DNA from: Streptomyces sp. A3M-1-3
GTDB lineage: Bacteria; Actinomycetota; Actinomycetes; Streptomycetales; Streptomycetaceae
Direction: 5' to 3'
Assembly: GCF_024213665.1 (NCBI RefSeq)
Contig: NZ_JANAVP010000003.1
Span: 5,531 to 69,530 of the forward strand
DNA: 64,000 nt
Part shown: piece after piece, positions 9,747 through 18,176 of the stretch
Layout of the letters: each line of letters starts with the position of its first letter
How positions within the stretch are numbered: the stretch's first letter is position 1
Notes under the pieces: generated by a model
Seen by the model: only the letters and a program-made list of their open reading frames with translations
The model's database searches: none
What the model was told of the DNA's origin: nothing
Position numbers and translations under genes: made by a program

Positions 9747-10483
9747 ACACCCAGAACCCCACCCGCGCCGAGACGTGCGTCATCGCCTGCGCCGAGGCCT
9801 GGCGCGACAACGGCGAGGTGCTGGCCAGCCCCATGGGTACGATCCCCTCGATCGGCGCCCGGCTGGCCCGGCTCACCTTCTCCCCCGCCCTCCTCCTCAC
9901 CAACGGCGACGCGCTGCTCGTCGGCCCCGACGGGGTGACCGAGGGCTGGCTCCCGTACCGACAGCACCTCAGCATGGTCACGGGCGGCAAGCGCCACGTG
10001 ATGATGGGCGCGAGCCAGATCGACCGGTTCGGCAACCAGAACATCTCCTGCATCGGCGACTGGCAGCGGCCCGCCCGCCAGCTGCTCGGTGTCCGCGGTG
10101 CACCCGTCAACACCCTCAACAACCCGACCAGTTACTGGGTGCCGAAGCATTCCGCCCGGGTCTTCGTCGAACGCGTCGACATGGTCTGCGGCGTGGGTTA
10201 CGACAGTGCCGCCGCGGCCGGCCCCTCCGCGACCCGCTTCCACCGCATCCCGCGCGTGGTCAGCAACCTCGGTGTCTTCGACTTCGCGACACCGGACCGG
10301 TCGATGCGACTGGCCTCCCTCCACCCCGGCGTCACCGTCGAGGAGGTACGGGAATCCACCGGCTTCGCGCTCACCGTGCCCGACGACGTCCCGTACACGC
10401 GGGAGCCGACCGCGGACGAACTCCGGCTGATCCGCGAGGAGCTCGACCCGCGCGGCACGCGCGACCGCGAGGTCCCGGCGTAA
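9743..10483 (+). CDS. ipdB: Steroid ring C hydrolase subunit IpdB (CoA-transferase family I, beta)
   Basis: A 246-residue beta subunit of the IpdAB complex. Recognisable segments are SPMGTIPSIGARLARLTF, LPYRQHLSMVTGGKRHVMMGASQIDRFGNQN and NLGVFDFATPDRSMRLASLHPGV, each cut at natural motif borders. The family context and the overlap with ipdA (GTGA at 9743) support the pairing. Together with IpdA it hydrolyses ring C of the steroid remnant. The TAA stop at 10481-10483 overlaps the ATG of ipdC by one base. Confidence 0.92.
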   Translation: MNTQNPTRAETCVIACAEAWRDNGEVLASPMGTIPSIGARLARLTFSPALLLTNGDALLVGPDGVTEGWLPYRQHLSMVTGGKRHVMMGASQIDRFGNQNISCIGDWQRPARQLLGVRGAPVNTLNNPTSYWVPKHSARVFVERVDMVCGVGYDSAAAAGPSATRFHRIPRVVSNLGVFDFATPDRSMRLASLHPGVTVEEVRESTGFALTVPDDVPYTREPTADELRLIREELDPRGTRDREVPA

Positions 10484-11568
10484 TGGAGACGGCACCCGTC
10501 ATGGATACGGCACTCACCAGGCTCACCGGCGTACGGCATCCCATCGTCCAGACCGGCATGGGCTGGGTCGCGGGCCCCCGGCTCGTCTCCGCCGCCGCCA
10601 ACGCCGGCGCACTGGGCATCCTCGCCTCCGCGACGATGACCCCGGACCAGCTGAAGTCGGCGGTACGGGAGGTCAAGTCCCGCACAAACGCGCCCTTCGG
10701 GGTCAATCTGCGCGCCGACGCGGGCGATGCGCGCGAGCGGGTACGGATCATCATCGACGAGGGCGTGAAGGTCGCCTCGTTCGCCCTGGCCCCGTCCAGG
10801 GAGCTCATCGCCGAGCTCAAGGACGCCGGCGTCGTCGTCATCCCCTCCGTCGGCGCCCGCCGCCACGCCGAGAAGGTCGCCGCCTGGGGCGCGGACGCCG
10901 TCCTCGTGCAGGGCGGCGAGGGCGGCGGCCACACCGGCGAGGTCGCCACCACCGTGCTCCTCCCCCAGGTCGTCGACGCGGTCGGCATCCCGGTGATCGC
11001 GGCGGGCGGCTTCTACGACGGCCGCGGACTGGTCGCCGCCCTCGCCTACGGCGCGGCGGGGATCGCCATGGGCACCCGCTTTCTGCTCACGTCCGACTCG
11101 ACCGTCCCGGACGCGGTCAAGGCCAAGTACCTCGCGGCGAGCGTCAAGGAGGTCACGGTCACCACCGCCGTGGACGGCCTTCCGCACCGCATGCTCCGTA
11201 CCGACCTGGTCAACTCCCTGGAGAGGGCGGGCCGTACGCGGGCTGTTGCCCAAGCGGTGCGCCGGGCCGCCGGGTTCCGGAAGATCTCCGGGCTGAGCTG
11301 GGCGCGGATGGTCCGGGACGGACTCGCGATGAAGCACGGCAAGGACCTCACCTGGAGCCAGGTCCTGCTGGCCGCCAACACCCCGATGCTCCTCAAAGCG
11401 TCCATGGTCGAGGGCCGTACGGACCTCGGCGTCATGGCATCCGGCCAGGTCGCGGGGCTGATCGACGATCTGCCCTGCTGCGCGGAACTGATCGCCCGCG
11501 TCATGGCCGAAGCGCACACCGCGCTCGAAGAACTGCTCGCGCATCGCACCCTGCCGACAGCAGGGTGA
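10483..11568 (+). CDS. ipdC: IpdC, FMN-dependent steroid CoA oxidoreductase (nitronate monooxygenase family)
   Basis: A 361-residue protein with the 2-nitropropane-dioxygenase/nitronate monooxygenase TIM-barrel fold (QTGMGWVAGPRLVSAAANAGALGILA, VQGGEGGGHTGEVATTVLLP, IAAGGFYDGRGL). Those alone would give a generic call. However, the long match to M. tuberculosis Rv3553, including GLAMKHGKDLTWSQVLLAANTPMLLKA in the C-terminal region, and the operon context identify it as IpdC, which acts in HIP catabolism before ring D opening. The ATG at 10483 has a GAGG site; ATG 10501 is an alternative. It is the last gene of the echA20-ipdABC operon. Confidence 0.9.
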   Translation: METAPVMDTALTRLTGVRHPIVQTGMGWVAGPRLVSAAANAGALGILASATMTPDQLKSAVREVKSRTNAPFGVNLRADAGDARERVRIIIDEGVKVASFALAPSRELIAELKDAGVVVIPSVGARRHAEKVAAWGADAVLVQGGEGGGHTGEVATTVLLPQVVDAVGIPVIAAGGFYDGRGLVAALAYGAAGIAMGTRFLLTSDSTVPDAVKAKYLAASVKEVTVTTAVDGLPHRMLRTDLVNSLERAGRTRAVAQAVRRAAGFRKISGLSWARMVRDGLAMKHGKDLTWSQVLLAANTPMLLKASMVEGRTDLGVMASGQVAGLIDDLPCCAELIARVMAEAHTALEELLAHRTLPTAG

Positions 11569-11596
11569 ATCCCCTCTCCCGTACAGGAGTTGTCCG

Positions 11597-12505
11597 ATGA
11601 GCCGTGCCCGAATCCGCCTGGCGACCGGAGCCGTTGTCTCCGCCCTCGCCATCGGGTGTCTTCCCGCCTCGGCAGTCGCCGAGGCCCCGCGCACCACCGT
11701 TGTCTCCAGTACCCACATCCGCCAGATTCCCCTCCAGGGCGCGGTCAACGTCCGTGACCTGGGCGGCTACCGTACGTGCGGCGGGCAGACGGTCCGCTAC
11801 GGACAGGTCTACCGCGCCGACGCCCTGAGCAAGCTCACCGACGCCGACATCGCAACCCTCTCCGGGCTCGGCCTGCGGAAGGTCGTCGACTTCCGGGTGC
11901 CGCTGGAGCTCCAGTACGACGGCTCGGACCGGCTGCCCGCCGGGCTGTCGGTCACCTCCCGCCCGGTGACCGACAGCGGCCTGTACGGACAGCTGATGAC
12001 CGCGATCGGCTCCAGGGACCCGGTCAAGCAGGAGGAGATGCTCGGGGACGGCAAGGCTGCAGCGTTCATGCGCGGCGTCTACCGCACGTTCGTCACCAGT
12101 CCGGAGAACCGCGCCCAGTTCGGCGCCACGCTGCGCGACCTCGCGGACCGCGGCCAGGCCCCGCTGCTCTACCACTGCACGTCGGGCAAGGACCGTACGG
12201 GGTGGACGAGTTACGTACTCCTGCGCGCCCTGGGCGTACCGGCGTCGACCGCCGAGCGGGACTACCTGGCGTCCAACACCTACCGCGCCGCGCACGACGC
12301 AAAGGTCCGGGCGGGGCTGAAGCAGGCTGGTCTGATGCAGAACCCGGACCTGCTCATCCCGCTGCAGGAGGTCCGTACGGACTATCTGGAATCGGCGCTG
12401 GCCGAGGTCGAGCGGGAGTACGGAAGCCTGTACGCGTACCTGAGAAACGGCTTGGGCCTGGACCTTCGCACGCTGGCGAAGCTCCAGGCCCGGCTGGTGC
12501 GCTGA
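11597..12505 (+). CDS. Secreted protein tyrosine/serine phosphatase
   Basis: A 302-residue protein with a Tat/Sec-like N-terminal signal (hydrophobic stretch to about residue 29 ending ASAVAEA). The Y_phosphatase3 family signature NVRDLGGYRT is near residue 55, and the P-loop HCTSGKDRTG has catalytic Cys194 and Arg200. It should hydrolyse phosphotyrosine, phosphoserine or phospholipid outside the membrane. A CAGGAGT ribosome-binding site precedes the ATG. It starts 28 bases after ipdC but has no evident link to steroid breakdown; it and the next two genes interrupt the catabolic cluster compared with the mycobacterial order. Confidence 0.88.
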   Translation: MSRARIRLATGAVVSALAIGCLPASAVAEAPRTTVVSSTHIRQIPLQGAVNVRDLGGYRTCGGQTVRYGQVYRADALSKLTDADIATLSGLGLRKVVDFRVPLELQYDGSDRLPAGLSVTSRPVTDSGLYGQLMTAIGSRDPVKQEEMLGDGKAAAFMRGVYRTFVTSPENRAQFGATLRDLADRGQAPLLYHCTSGKDRTGWTSYVLLRALGVPASTAERDYLASNTYRAAHDAKVRAGLKQAGLMQNPDLLIPLQEVRTDYLESALAEVEREYGSLYAYLRNGLGLDLRTLAKLQARLVR

Positions 12506-12525
12506 CGGTGCGCTGAGCTGACCGG

Positions 12526-14058
12526 TCAGGCGGCGGCGCGGCGGCCTCCGCCGCCCTGGGCGCCGCCGCCCTGGCCGCCGCGTCCGGTACGGCCGCGCCC
12601 GCCGCGGCTGCGGCTGCCCGGCCGCGAGGGACGGCTGCCGTTCCCATTGCCGCTTCCGCTGCCACTGCCTCCGCCGGATCGGCGCTGCGGCTGTGCGGCG
12701 GGCTGCGGGACCTCGATGGTGACGGCCACACCCGAGGGCTCGCGGGCGCCGGTGAGCCGGGAGAGCTCGGCGTCGCTGGACTTGATACGGGCCGCCGTCT
12801 GCGGGCTGATGCCGGCGTCGAGCATCAGCCGGCTCATCTCCCGCTTCTGCTCGGGAAGCACCAGGGTGACGACGCTGCCGGACTCGCCGGCCCGGGCGGT
12901 GCGGCCGCCGCGGTGCAGGTAGTCCTTGTGGTCGGTCGGCGGGTCGACGTTCACGACGAGGTCGAGGTCGTCGATGTGGATGCCGCGGGCCGCCACGTTG
13001 GTCGCCACCAGCGCGGTGACGTGACCGTTCTTGAACTGGTCGAGCGTGCGGTTGCGCTGCGGCTGCGAGCGGCCGCCGTGCAGTCCGGCCGCGCGGACGC
13101 CGCTGGCCAGCAGCCGCTTGACGAGCCGGTCCACGGACCGCTTGGTGTCCAGGAACATGATCACGCGGCCGTCGCGGGCGGCGATGCGGGTGGTGACGGC
13201 CTTCTTGTCGGTCTCGTCCGCCACGTACAGCAGGTGGTGCTCCATGGTGGTCACCGCGCCGGCCGACGGGTCGACCGAGTGCACCACGGGGTCGGTCAGG
13301 AACATCCGTACGAGACGGTCGATGTTCCGGTCCAGGGTGGCCGAGAAGAGCATCGTCTGCCCGCCCGGCGCCACCTGCTTGAGGAGGGCCGTGACCTGCG
13401 GCATGAAGCCCATGTCGGCCATCTGGTCGGCCTCGTCCAGCACGGTGATCCGTACCTGGTCGAGCCGGGCGTCGCCCCGCTCGATGAGGTCCTTCAGGCG
13501 TCCGGGCGTGGCGACGAGCACCTCGGCGCCACGGCGGAGCGTGCCGGCCTGGCGGCCGATCGACATACCGCCGACGACCGTGGCCAGCCGCAGGTTGACG
13601 GCCGTGGCGTACGGGGTGAGGGCGTCGGTGACCTGCTGGGCGAGCTCACGCGTCGGCACCAGCACGAGGGCGAGCGGCGCATGCGGCTCAGCACGCCGGC
13701 CGGCGGTACGGCCGAGCAGCGCGAGGCCGAAGGCGAGGGTCTTGCCGGAGCCGGTGCGGCCACGGCCGAGGAGGTCGCGGCCCGCGAGAGAGTTCGGCAG
13801 GGTCGCGGCCTGGATCGGGAACGGCTCAGTCACATCCTGTGCGGCGAGCGTCTTGAGCAGGGCGGCGGGCATGTCCAGCTCGTCGAATGCCTGGACCGCG
13901 GGCAGCGCGGGGGTGGTGCTTTCCGGCAGGGTGAATTCACCCTGCGGGGGGGTGGACCTGCGGGCAGGAGCCTTGCCGGAGGACTTGGCAGGGGCCTGGC
14001 CGCGGGAATTCGACGGGCGCTTGCGGGCGGGACGGGCCGGGCGTTCGGAGCGAGTCAT
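12526..14058 (-). CDS. DEAD-box RNA helicase
   Basis: A 510-residue ATP-dependent RNA helicase. It has the Q-motif region (PFPIQAATLP), motif I GRTGSGKT, Ia PTRELAQQV, motif II DEAD, motif III SAT, and motif VI GGRTARAG. An N-terminal basic Ser/Ala/Lys-rich tail (about 50 residues) and a Gly/Arg-rich C-terminal tail flank the core, typical for RNA binding. It probably remodels structured RNA or ribosomes, for example in the cold. The ATG at 14058 is used; upstream in-frame codons lie in a strong hairpin. It lies directly downstream of a cold-shock protein gene on the same strand. Confidence 0.92.
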   Translation of the reverse strand: MTRSERPARPARKRPSNSRGQAPAKSSGKAPARRSTPPQGEFTLPESTTPALPAVQAFDELDMPAALLKTLAAQDVTEPFPIQAATLPNSLAGRDLLGRGRTGSGKTLAFGLALLGRTAGRRAEPHAPLALVLVPTRELAQQVTDALTPYATAVNLRLATVVGGMSIGRQAGTLRRGAEVLVATPGRLKDLIERGDARLDQVRITVLDEADQMADMGFMPQVTALLKQVAPGGQTMLFSATLDRNIDRLVRMFLTDPVVHSVDPSAGAVTTMEHHLLYVADETDKKAVTTRIAARDGRVIMFLDTKRSVDRLVKRLLASGVRAAGLHGGRSQPQRNRTLDQFKNGHVTALVATNVAARGIHIDDLDLVVNVDPPTDHKDYLHRGGRTARAGESGSVVTLVLPEQKREMSRLMLDAGISPQTAARIKSSDAELSRLTGAREPSGVAVTIEVPQPAAQPQRRSGGGSGSGSGNGNGSRPSRPGSRSRGGRGRTGRGGQGGGAQGGGGRRAAA

Positions 14059-14089
14059 ACAGAGAATGCCTTCCTGGGGACAGCACAAG

Positions 14090-14122
14090 CCGGGACCCGC
14101 ACCTTCACGGTGCGGGCCCCGG
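14090..14122 (-). terminator. Strong hairpin between cold-shock and helicase genes
   Basis: Arms 14090-14103 and 14109-14122 pair at 13 of 14 positions around a 5-base loop. The hairpin lies between the csp stop (14146) and the helicase ATG (14058), with no T-tract. It may end the csp transcript, or attenuate read-through into the helicase and so make helicase expression conditional. Confidence 0.65.
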
Positions 14123-14145
14123 CCAGGAGCAACGCGTCCGGGCGA

Positions 14146-14349
14146 TTAGGCCGGGACGATGTTCTCCGCCTGCGGGCCCTTCTGGCCCTGCGTGACGTCG
14201 AAGGAAACCTTCTGGCCCTCCTGGAGCTCACGGAAGCCCTGGGTGGCGATGTTGGAGTAGTGGGCGAAGACGTCGGCGCCGCCGCCGTCCTGCTCGATGA
14301 AGCCGAAGCCCTTTTCCGCGTTGAACCACTTCACGGTGCCAGTAGCCAT
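14146..14349 (-). CDS. Cold-shock domain protein (CspA family)
   Basis: A 67-residue single-domain OB-fold nucleic-acid chaperone. RNP1 KGFGFI and RNP2 VFAHYS are intact, the start is [15 protein letters not shown], and the length is normal for the family. It binds single-stranded RNA/DNA and loosens secondary structure. A good AGGAG site precedes ATG 14349. The leader of at least 50 bases upstream and the adjacent DEAD-box helicase gene fit a shared cold or RNA-remodelling role. Confidence 0.95.
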   Translation of the reverse strand: MATGTVKWFNAEKGFGFIEQDGGGADVFAHYSNIATQGFRELQEGQKVSFDVTQGQKGPQAENIVPA

Positions 14350-14403
14350 GTCATTCTCCTGAATAGGTAGGGGCCCCATCCGGAGAAGCCGGAAAAACAA
14401 TAA

Positions 14404-14433
14404 TGCGCCTGAGGAACATTCCCGTCAGGCGCA
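14404..14433 (-). terminator. Rho-independent terminator of the fadE30-ipdF-kstR2-fadA6 operon
   Basis: Perfect 9-bp arms (TGCGCCTGA at 14404-14412 and TCAGGCGCA at 14425-14433) enclose a 12-base loop. Read on the minus strand the stem is followed by ATTATTGTTTTT, a clear T-rich tail. It lies 84 bases beyond the fadA6 stop. It could alternatively be an attenuator in the leader of the csp gene. Confidence 0.75.
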
Positions 14434-14516
14434 CATAAAGTTCATGGGTACCAAAACTGCAACACTCAGAACTCTAGCATGCCCGGCGTCGGCCGTGCGG
14501 TGGCCCGTCGCACACG

Positions 14517-15674
14517 TCACAGCCGCTCAATGATCGTGACGTTCGCCTGGCCACCGCCCTCACACATGGTCTGCAGGCCGTACCTGCCCCCCGTGCGCTC
14601 CAGCTCGTGCAGGAGTGTGGTCATCAGCTTCACTCCGGTGGCGCCCAGCGGGTGGCCCAGGGCTATCGCGCCTCCGTTGACGTTGACCTTCTCCGGGTCG
14701 GCGCCCGTCTCCTTCAGCCAGGCCAGGACCACCGGGGCGAACGCCTCGTTGATCTCGACCAGGTCGATGTCGTCGATCGACATGCCGGCCCTCTTCAGCG
14801 CGTACGCCGTCGCCGGGATCGGCGCGGACAGCATCCGGATCGGGTCCTCACCGCGCACCGAAAGATGGTGGATGCGGGCGCGCGGCGTCAGCCCGTGTTC
14901 GGCGACGGCCCGCTCGCTCGCGAGCAGCATCGCCGAGGCGCCGTCGGAGACCTGGGAGGAGCACGCGGCGGTGATGCGGCCGCCCTCGACGACCGGCTTC
15001 AGGCCCGCCATCTTCTCCAGCGACGTGTCGCGGCGCGGCCCCTCGTCGACCGCGACCTCTCCGTACGGGACGAGCTCGCGGTCGAAGCGGCCCTCGTCGA
15101 TCGCGCGCAGCGCCCGCTGATGCGAGCGGAGGGCGAACTCCTCCATGTCGAGCCGCGAGATCCCCCACTTCCCGGCGATCAGCTCGGCGCCGTGGAACTG
15201 GTTGACGGGCTGGTCGCCGTACCGTGCGCGCCAGCCCTCGCTGCCCGCGTACGGGCCCTCGGTGAGCCCGAGCGGCTCGGCGGCCTGCCGGGAGGCAAAG
15301 GCGATCGGGATCTGGCTCATGTTCTGTACGCCGCCCGCGACCACCAGGTCCTGGGTGCCGGACAGCACCCCCTGCGCGGCGAAGTGCACGGCCTGCTGCG
15401 AGGAGCCGCACTGCCGGTCGATGGTGACTCCGGGCACCTCTTCCGGCAGCCCGGCGGCCAGCCACGCGGTCCGCGCGATGTCGCCGGCCTGCGGACCGAC
15501 CGTGTCCAGGCAGCCGAAGACGACGTCCTCGACGGCGGCCGGGTCGATGCCGGAGCGGGCAACCAGTGCCTTGAGGATGTGCGCGCCGAGATCGGCCGGG
15601 TGGACGGCGGACAGCCCGCCCTTCTTCCGGCCGACCGGGGTCCGTACCGCTTCGACGATGTAGGCCTCGGCCAT
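14517..15674 (-). CDS. fadA6: Steroid 3-ketoacyl-CoA thiolase FadA6
   Basis: A 385-residue thiolase. The nucleophile Cys89 is in DRQCGSSQQAV, the His is in NGGAIALGHPLGATG, and the second Cys is in MCEGGGQAN near the C-terminus. These are complete and ordered as in active thiolases. Its place after kstR2 matches Rv3556c (FadA6), which thiolytically cleaves MOODA-CoA late in ring C/D degradation. A GAGGAG site precedes ATG 15674. It is the last gene of the minus-strand operon, 32 bases after kstR2. Neighbours rather than sequence decide between FadA6 and a general acetyl-CoA acetyltransferase. Confidence 0.9.
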   Translation of the reverse strand: MAEAYIVEAVRTPVGRKKGGLSAVHPADLGAHILKALVARSGIDPAAVEDVVFGCLDTVGPQAGDIARTAWLAAGLPEEVPGVTIDRQCGSSQQAVHFAAQGVLSGTQDLVVAGGVQNMSQIPIAFASRQAAEPLGLTEGPYAGSEGWRARYGDQPVNQFHGAELIAGKWGISRLDMEEFALRSHQRALRAIDEGRFDRELVPYGEVAVDEGPRRDTSLEKMAGLKPVVEGGRITAACSSQVSDGASAMLLASERAVAEHGLTPRARIHHLSVRGEDPIRMLSAPIPATAYALKRAGMSIDDIDLVEINEAFAPVVLAWLKETGADPEKVNVNGGAIALGHPLGATGVKLMTTLLHELERTGGRYGLQTMCEGGGQANVTIIERL

Positions 15675-15706
15675 GACTGCTGCTCCTCGGTGTGTCGGTT
15701 TACGGC

Positions 15707-16321
15707 TTACGTACGTACGGCGATGCCGTCCAGCACCATCGACAGGTACTGGCGGGCGATCTCCTCGGGGCTGTGCCCGCCGCCCGGGCGGTACCAGGAC
15801 GCGGCGACCCAGACGGTGTCGCGCACGAAGCGGTACGTGAGGCGGATGTCGAGGTCCGCGCGGAAGACCTGGGCGGCGACCCCGCGCTCGAGGGTCCCCA
15901 GCCACGCCTTCTCGAACTTCTGCTGCGAGTCGGAGAGGTAGTGGAACCGGGGCTGGGCGGAGAGGTGCTTGGACTCCTTCTGGTAGATGGCGACGGCGGC
16001 GCGGTGCCGGTCGATCTCCCGGAAGGACTCGGTGACGAGGGCCTCGATGGTCTCCCGCGGGCCGAGTCCGGCGGCGAGGACGGCGTCGTACCCGTCCCAC
16101 AGCTCGGTGAGGAAGGCGGAGAGGATCTCGTCGAGAATCGATTCCTTGGAATCGAAGTGGTAGTAGAGGCTGCCCGCGAGCATGCCCGCCTCGTCGGCGA
16201 TCTTGCGGACGGTGGTGGCGTTGTAGCCCTGCGCGGCGAACACCTCGGCTGCGGTGTCGAGGAGTTCGCGCCGGCGCTCGGGCGAGGCGGTCACCTGGGT
16301 CTTTTTCTTGTTGTTCGGCAC
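15707..16321 (-). CDS. kstR2: TetR-family repressor KstR2
   Basis: A TetR regulator of about 204 residues. The N-terminal HTH reads AAEVFAAQGYNATTVRKIADEAGMLAGSLYYHFDSKE, cut by family borders at residues about 20-57. The ligand domain contains YQKESKHLSAQPRFHYLSD and TYRFVRDTVWVAASWYRPGG, both close to mycobacterial KstR2 (Rv3557c), which is derepressed by HIP-CoA. A GTG start at 16321 gives the usual short basic N-terminus; GTG 16351 would add ten residues, and neither has a clear ribosome-binding site. It is autogenously placed inside the operon it probably controls. Its likely targets are the matching operator-like sites at 8105 and 18177. Confidence 0.88.
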   Translation of the reverse strand: MPNNKKKTQVTASPERRRELLDTAAEVFAAQGYNATTVRKIADEAGMLAGSLYYHFDSKESILDEILSAFLTELWDGYDAVLAAGLGPRETIEALVTESFREIDRHRAAVAIYQKESKHLSAQPRFHYLSDSQQKFEKAWLGTLERGVAAQVFRADLDIRLTYRFVRDTVWVAASWYRPGGGHSPEEIARQYLSMVLDGIAVRT

Positions 16322-16354
16322 ATGGCCATTGTCGTCCAGCGGCCCGGGCACCCC

Positions 16355-17140
16355 CTAGGCATGCTGGCTGCTGACGGAGACCGTCTCGCCCGTCATGTAC
16401 GAGGAGTAGCCGCTGGCCAGGAAGACGATGACGTTGGCCACCTCCCAGGGCTCGGCGTACCGCCCGAAGGCCTCGCGCGCGGTCAGCTCTTCGAGCAGCT
16501 CGGGGGTGGTGACCTTGGCCAGGTGCGGGTGCAGGGCGAGGCTCGGGGCTACGGCGTTGACGCGTACGCCGTACTCGGCGGCCTCGACCGCCGCGCACCG
16601 GGTGAGCGCCATGACGCCGGCTTTGGCGGCGGCGTAGTGGGCCTGCCCGACCTGGGCGCGCCAGCCGATGACGGAGGCGTTGTTGACGATGACACCGCCG
16701 GTGTCCTGCGCCTTGAGGGAGCGCAGGGCGGCGCGGGTGCAGCGGAAGGTGCCGTTCAGTGTGACGTCGAGGACCTTCGACCACTGCGCGTCGGTCATGT
16801 CGACGAGCGCCGCGGTGCCGCCGAGTCCGGCGTTGTTGACGACGATGTCCAGTCCGCCGTGTGCCGTCCCCGCGAGCGCCAAGAGCGCCTGGACCTGGGC
16901 CTCGTCGGTGACGTCGCAGGGCAGCGAGGTGACGTGCTCGGCGCCGAACTCCTCGGCGAGTACGGCCTCGGTCTCCTTGAGTCTGCGGGCGTGTGCGTCG
17001 CCGATGACGATGCTCGCGCCCTCTTCGAGGAATCTGCGCGCGGTGGCGCCGCCGATGCCTGCCCCGGCGGCGGCCGTGATGACGGCGGTCCGGCCTTCCA
17101 GCAGACCATGGCCGGGCAGGTACTGCGGGGCGCCGCTCAT
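16355..17140 (-). CDS. ipdF: Steroid SDR dehydrogenase IpdF
   Basis: A 261-residue SDR with AAAGAGIGGATARRFL (cofactor loop), NNAGLGG, NNASVIGWRAQVGQAHYAAAKAG holding the catalytic Ser-Tyr-Lys (positions about 150-175), and the tail SYMTGETVSVSSQHA. The whole length, including the start PGHGLLEGRTAVITAAAG, resembles Rv3559c (IpdF), which acts on the 5-oxo/5-hydroxy group of HIP-CoA. The ATG at 17140 overlaps the stop of the damaged fadE30 gene (ATGA). If translation of fadE30 stops early at its frameshift, coupling to ipdF could be reduced. Confidence 0.92.
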   Translation of the reverse strand: MSGAPQYLPGHGLLEGRTAVITAAAGAGIGGATARRFLEEGASIVIGDAHARRLKETEAVLAEEFGAEHVTSLPCDVTDEAQVQALLALAGTAHGGLDIVVNNAGLGGTAALVDMTDAQWSKVLDVTLNGTFRCTRAALRSLKAQDTGGVIVNNASVIGWRAQVGQAHYAAAKAGVMALTRCAAVEAAEYGVRVNAVAPSLALHPHLAKVTTPELLEELTAREAFGRYAEPWEVANVIVFLASGYSSYMTGETVSVSSQHA

Positions 17141-18160
17141 GCGCGTATCTCCTTGGCTTGCCTGGGTTCTTTCGGGAGGCCGAGCACCCGCTCGGCGATG
17201 ATGTTGCGCTGGATCTCGTCCGATCCGGCGTAGATGGTGTCGGCGCGGGAGAAGGGGAACAGCCGCTGCCAGTCGTCGAGGCCGTACGGTGCCCCGGCGG
17301 CGACCAGCGAGGCGGCGCCGCGGACGAGCCGGTCTCGGATCAGGGGGTCGCCCAGGGTGCCGTCCTTCCTCGCCAGCTCGGCGAGCGCTTCCCATTCCCT
17401 GCGGAATCCGACCTGTTGGCCAAGGGTGGAGACGCCGCGCTCGAAGCCGAGCGTGTCCATGGCGATGCGCCAGCCGTCTCCGGCCTCCCCGACGACGTGC
17501 GACGCGTCGGTGCGCGCCCCGTCGAAGAAGACCTCGTTGAATTCGCTGGTTCCGGTGAGCTGGACGATCGGCCGGACCTCGACGCCCGGCTGGTCCATGG
17601 GGACGAGGAGGTAGGAGAGGCCGGCGTGGCGCTTGGAGCCGGGCTCGGTGCGGGCGATGACGAAGCACCACTGTGCTTCATGGGCGAGTGAGGTCCAGAT
17701 CTTCTGGCCGTGCACGGCCCATTCGTCCCCGCCCAGGGCCGCTCTGGTACGGACGCCTGCGAGGTCGGAGCCGGCGTCGGGCTCGCTGTATCCCTGGCTC
17801 CACAGTTCCTCGACGGCGACGATCGGCGGCAGGAATCGGCGCTTCCGCTCCTCGGTGCCGAAGGCGATCAGGGTCGGTCCGAGGAGCTGTTCGCCGATGT
17901 GGCCCACGCGGGCGGGGGCGTACTCCTCGTGGAAGGCGATCTGCTCCTCGACGCTCGCGCCCCGGCCGCCGTACTCCTTCGGCCAGCCGATGCAGGTCCT
18001 GCCGTGGGCGGCCATATGCCGTTCCCAGGCGAGGCGTTCGGCGAAGGCCTCGTGTTCTCTGCCCGGCCCGCCCCGGCCCCTTGAGGTCCGCGAACTCGCC
18101 GCTGAGATGAGCCCGTAGCCAGCTGCGAACCTCGGTGCGGAACTCCTCGACGCTGCTCAT
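17137..18160 (-). pseudogene. fadE30: fadE30, acyl-CoA dehydrogenase gene with frameshift and internal deletion
   Basis: The first 28 codons (MSSVEEFRTEVRSWLRAHLSG...) read in one frame from ATG 18160. The continuation (REHEAFAERLAWERHMAAHGRTCIGWPKEYGG at residue about 34 onward) is in another frame. The frames join in a G/C run at about 18060-18080 and one extra base explains the break. Further on, DPLIRDRLVRGAASL joins DDWQRLFPFSRADTIYAGSDEIQRN after only about 15 residues, where FadE30 (Rv3560c) has about 55. So roughly 40-45 residues of the C-terminal helical domain appear deleted near 17290. Intact FadE30 dehydrogenates 5-OH-HIC-CoA. It heads the operon ending in fadA6. A single-base sequencing error could explain the frameshift but not the deletion. 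Confidence 0.82.
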
Positions 18161-18176
18161 GGCCGTACGTTAACCT

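Noticed and set aside
8898..10483. Succinyl-CoA:3-ketoacid CoA-transferase
   Set aside because: Subunit lengths, flanking echA20 and motifs agree with IpdAB, a hydrolase of the same fold, not with ketone body transferases.
10483..11568. Generic nitronate monooxygenase for nitroalkane detoxification
   Set aside because: The fold fits, but the operon and the full-length resemblance to Rv3553 point to IpdC of steroid degradation.
15692..17233. A 513-codon plus-strand frame
   Set aside because: Antisense of kstR2 and ipdF without any recognisable domain.
18060..18080. Programmed ribosomal frameshift in fadE30
   Set aside because: No classic slippery heptamer with downstream structure was recognised, and the gene also has an internal deletion, so decay is simpler.
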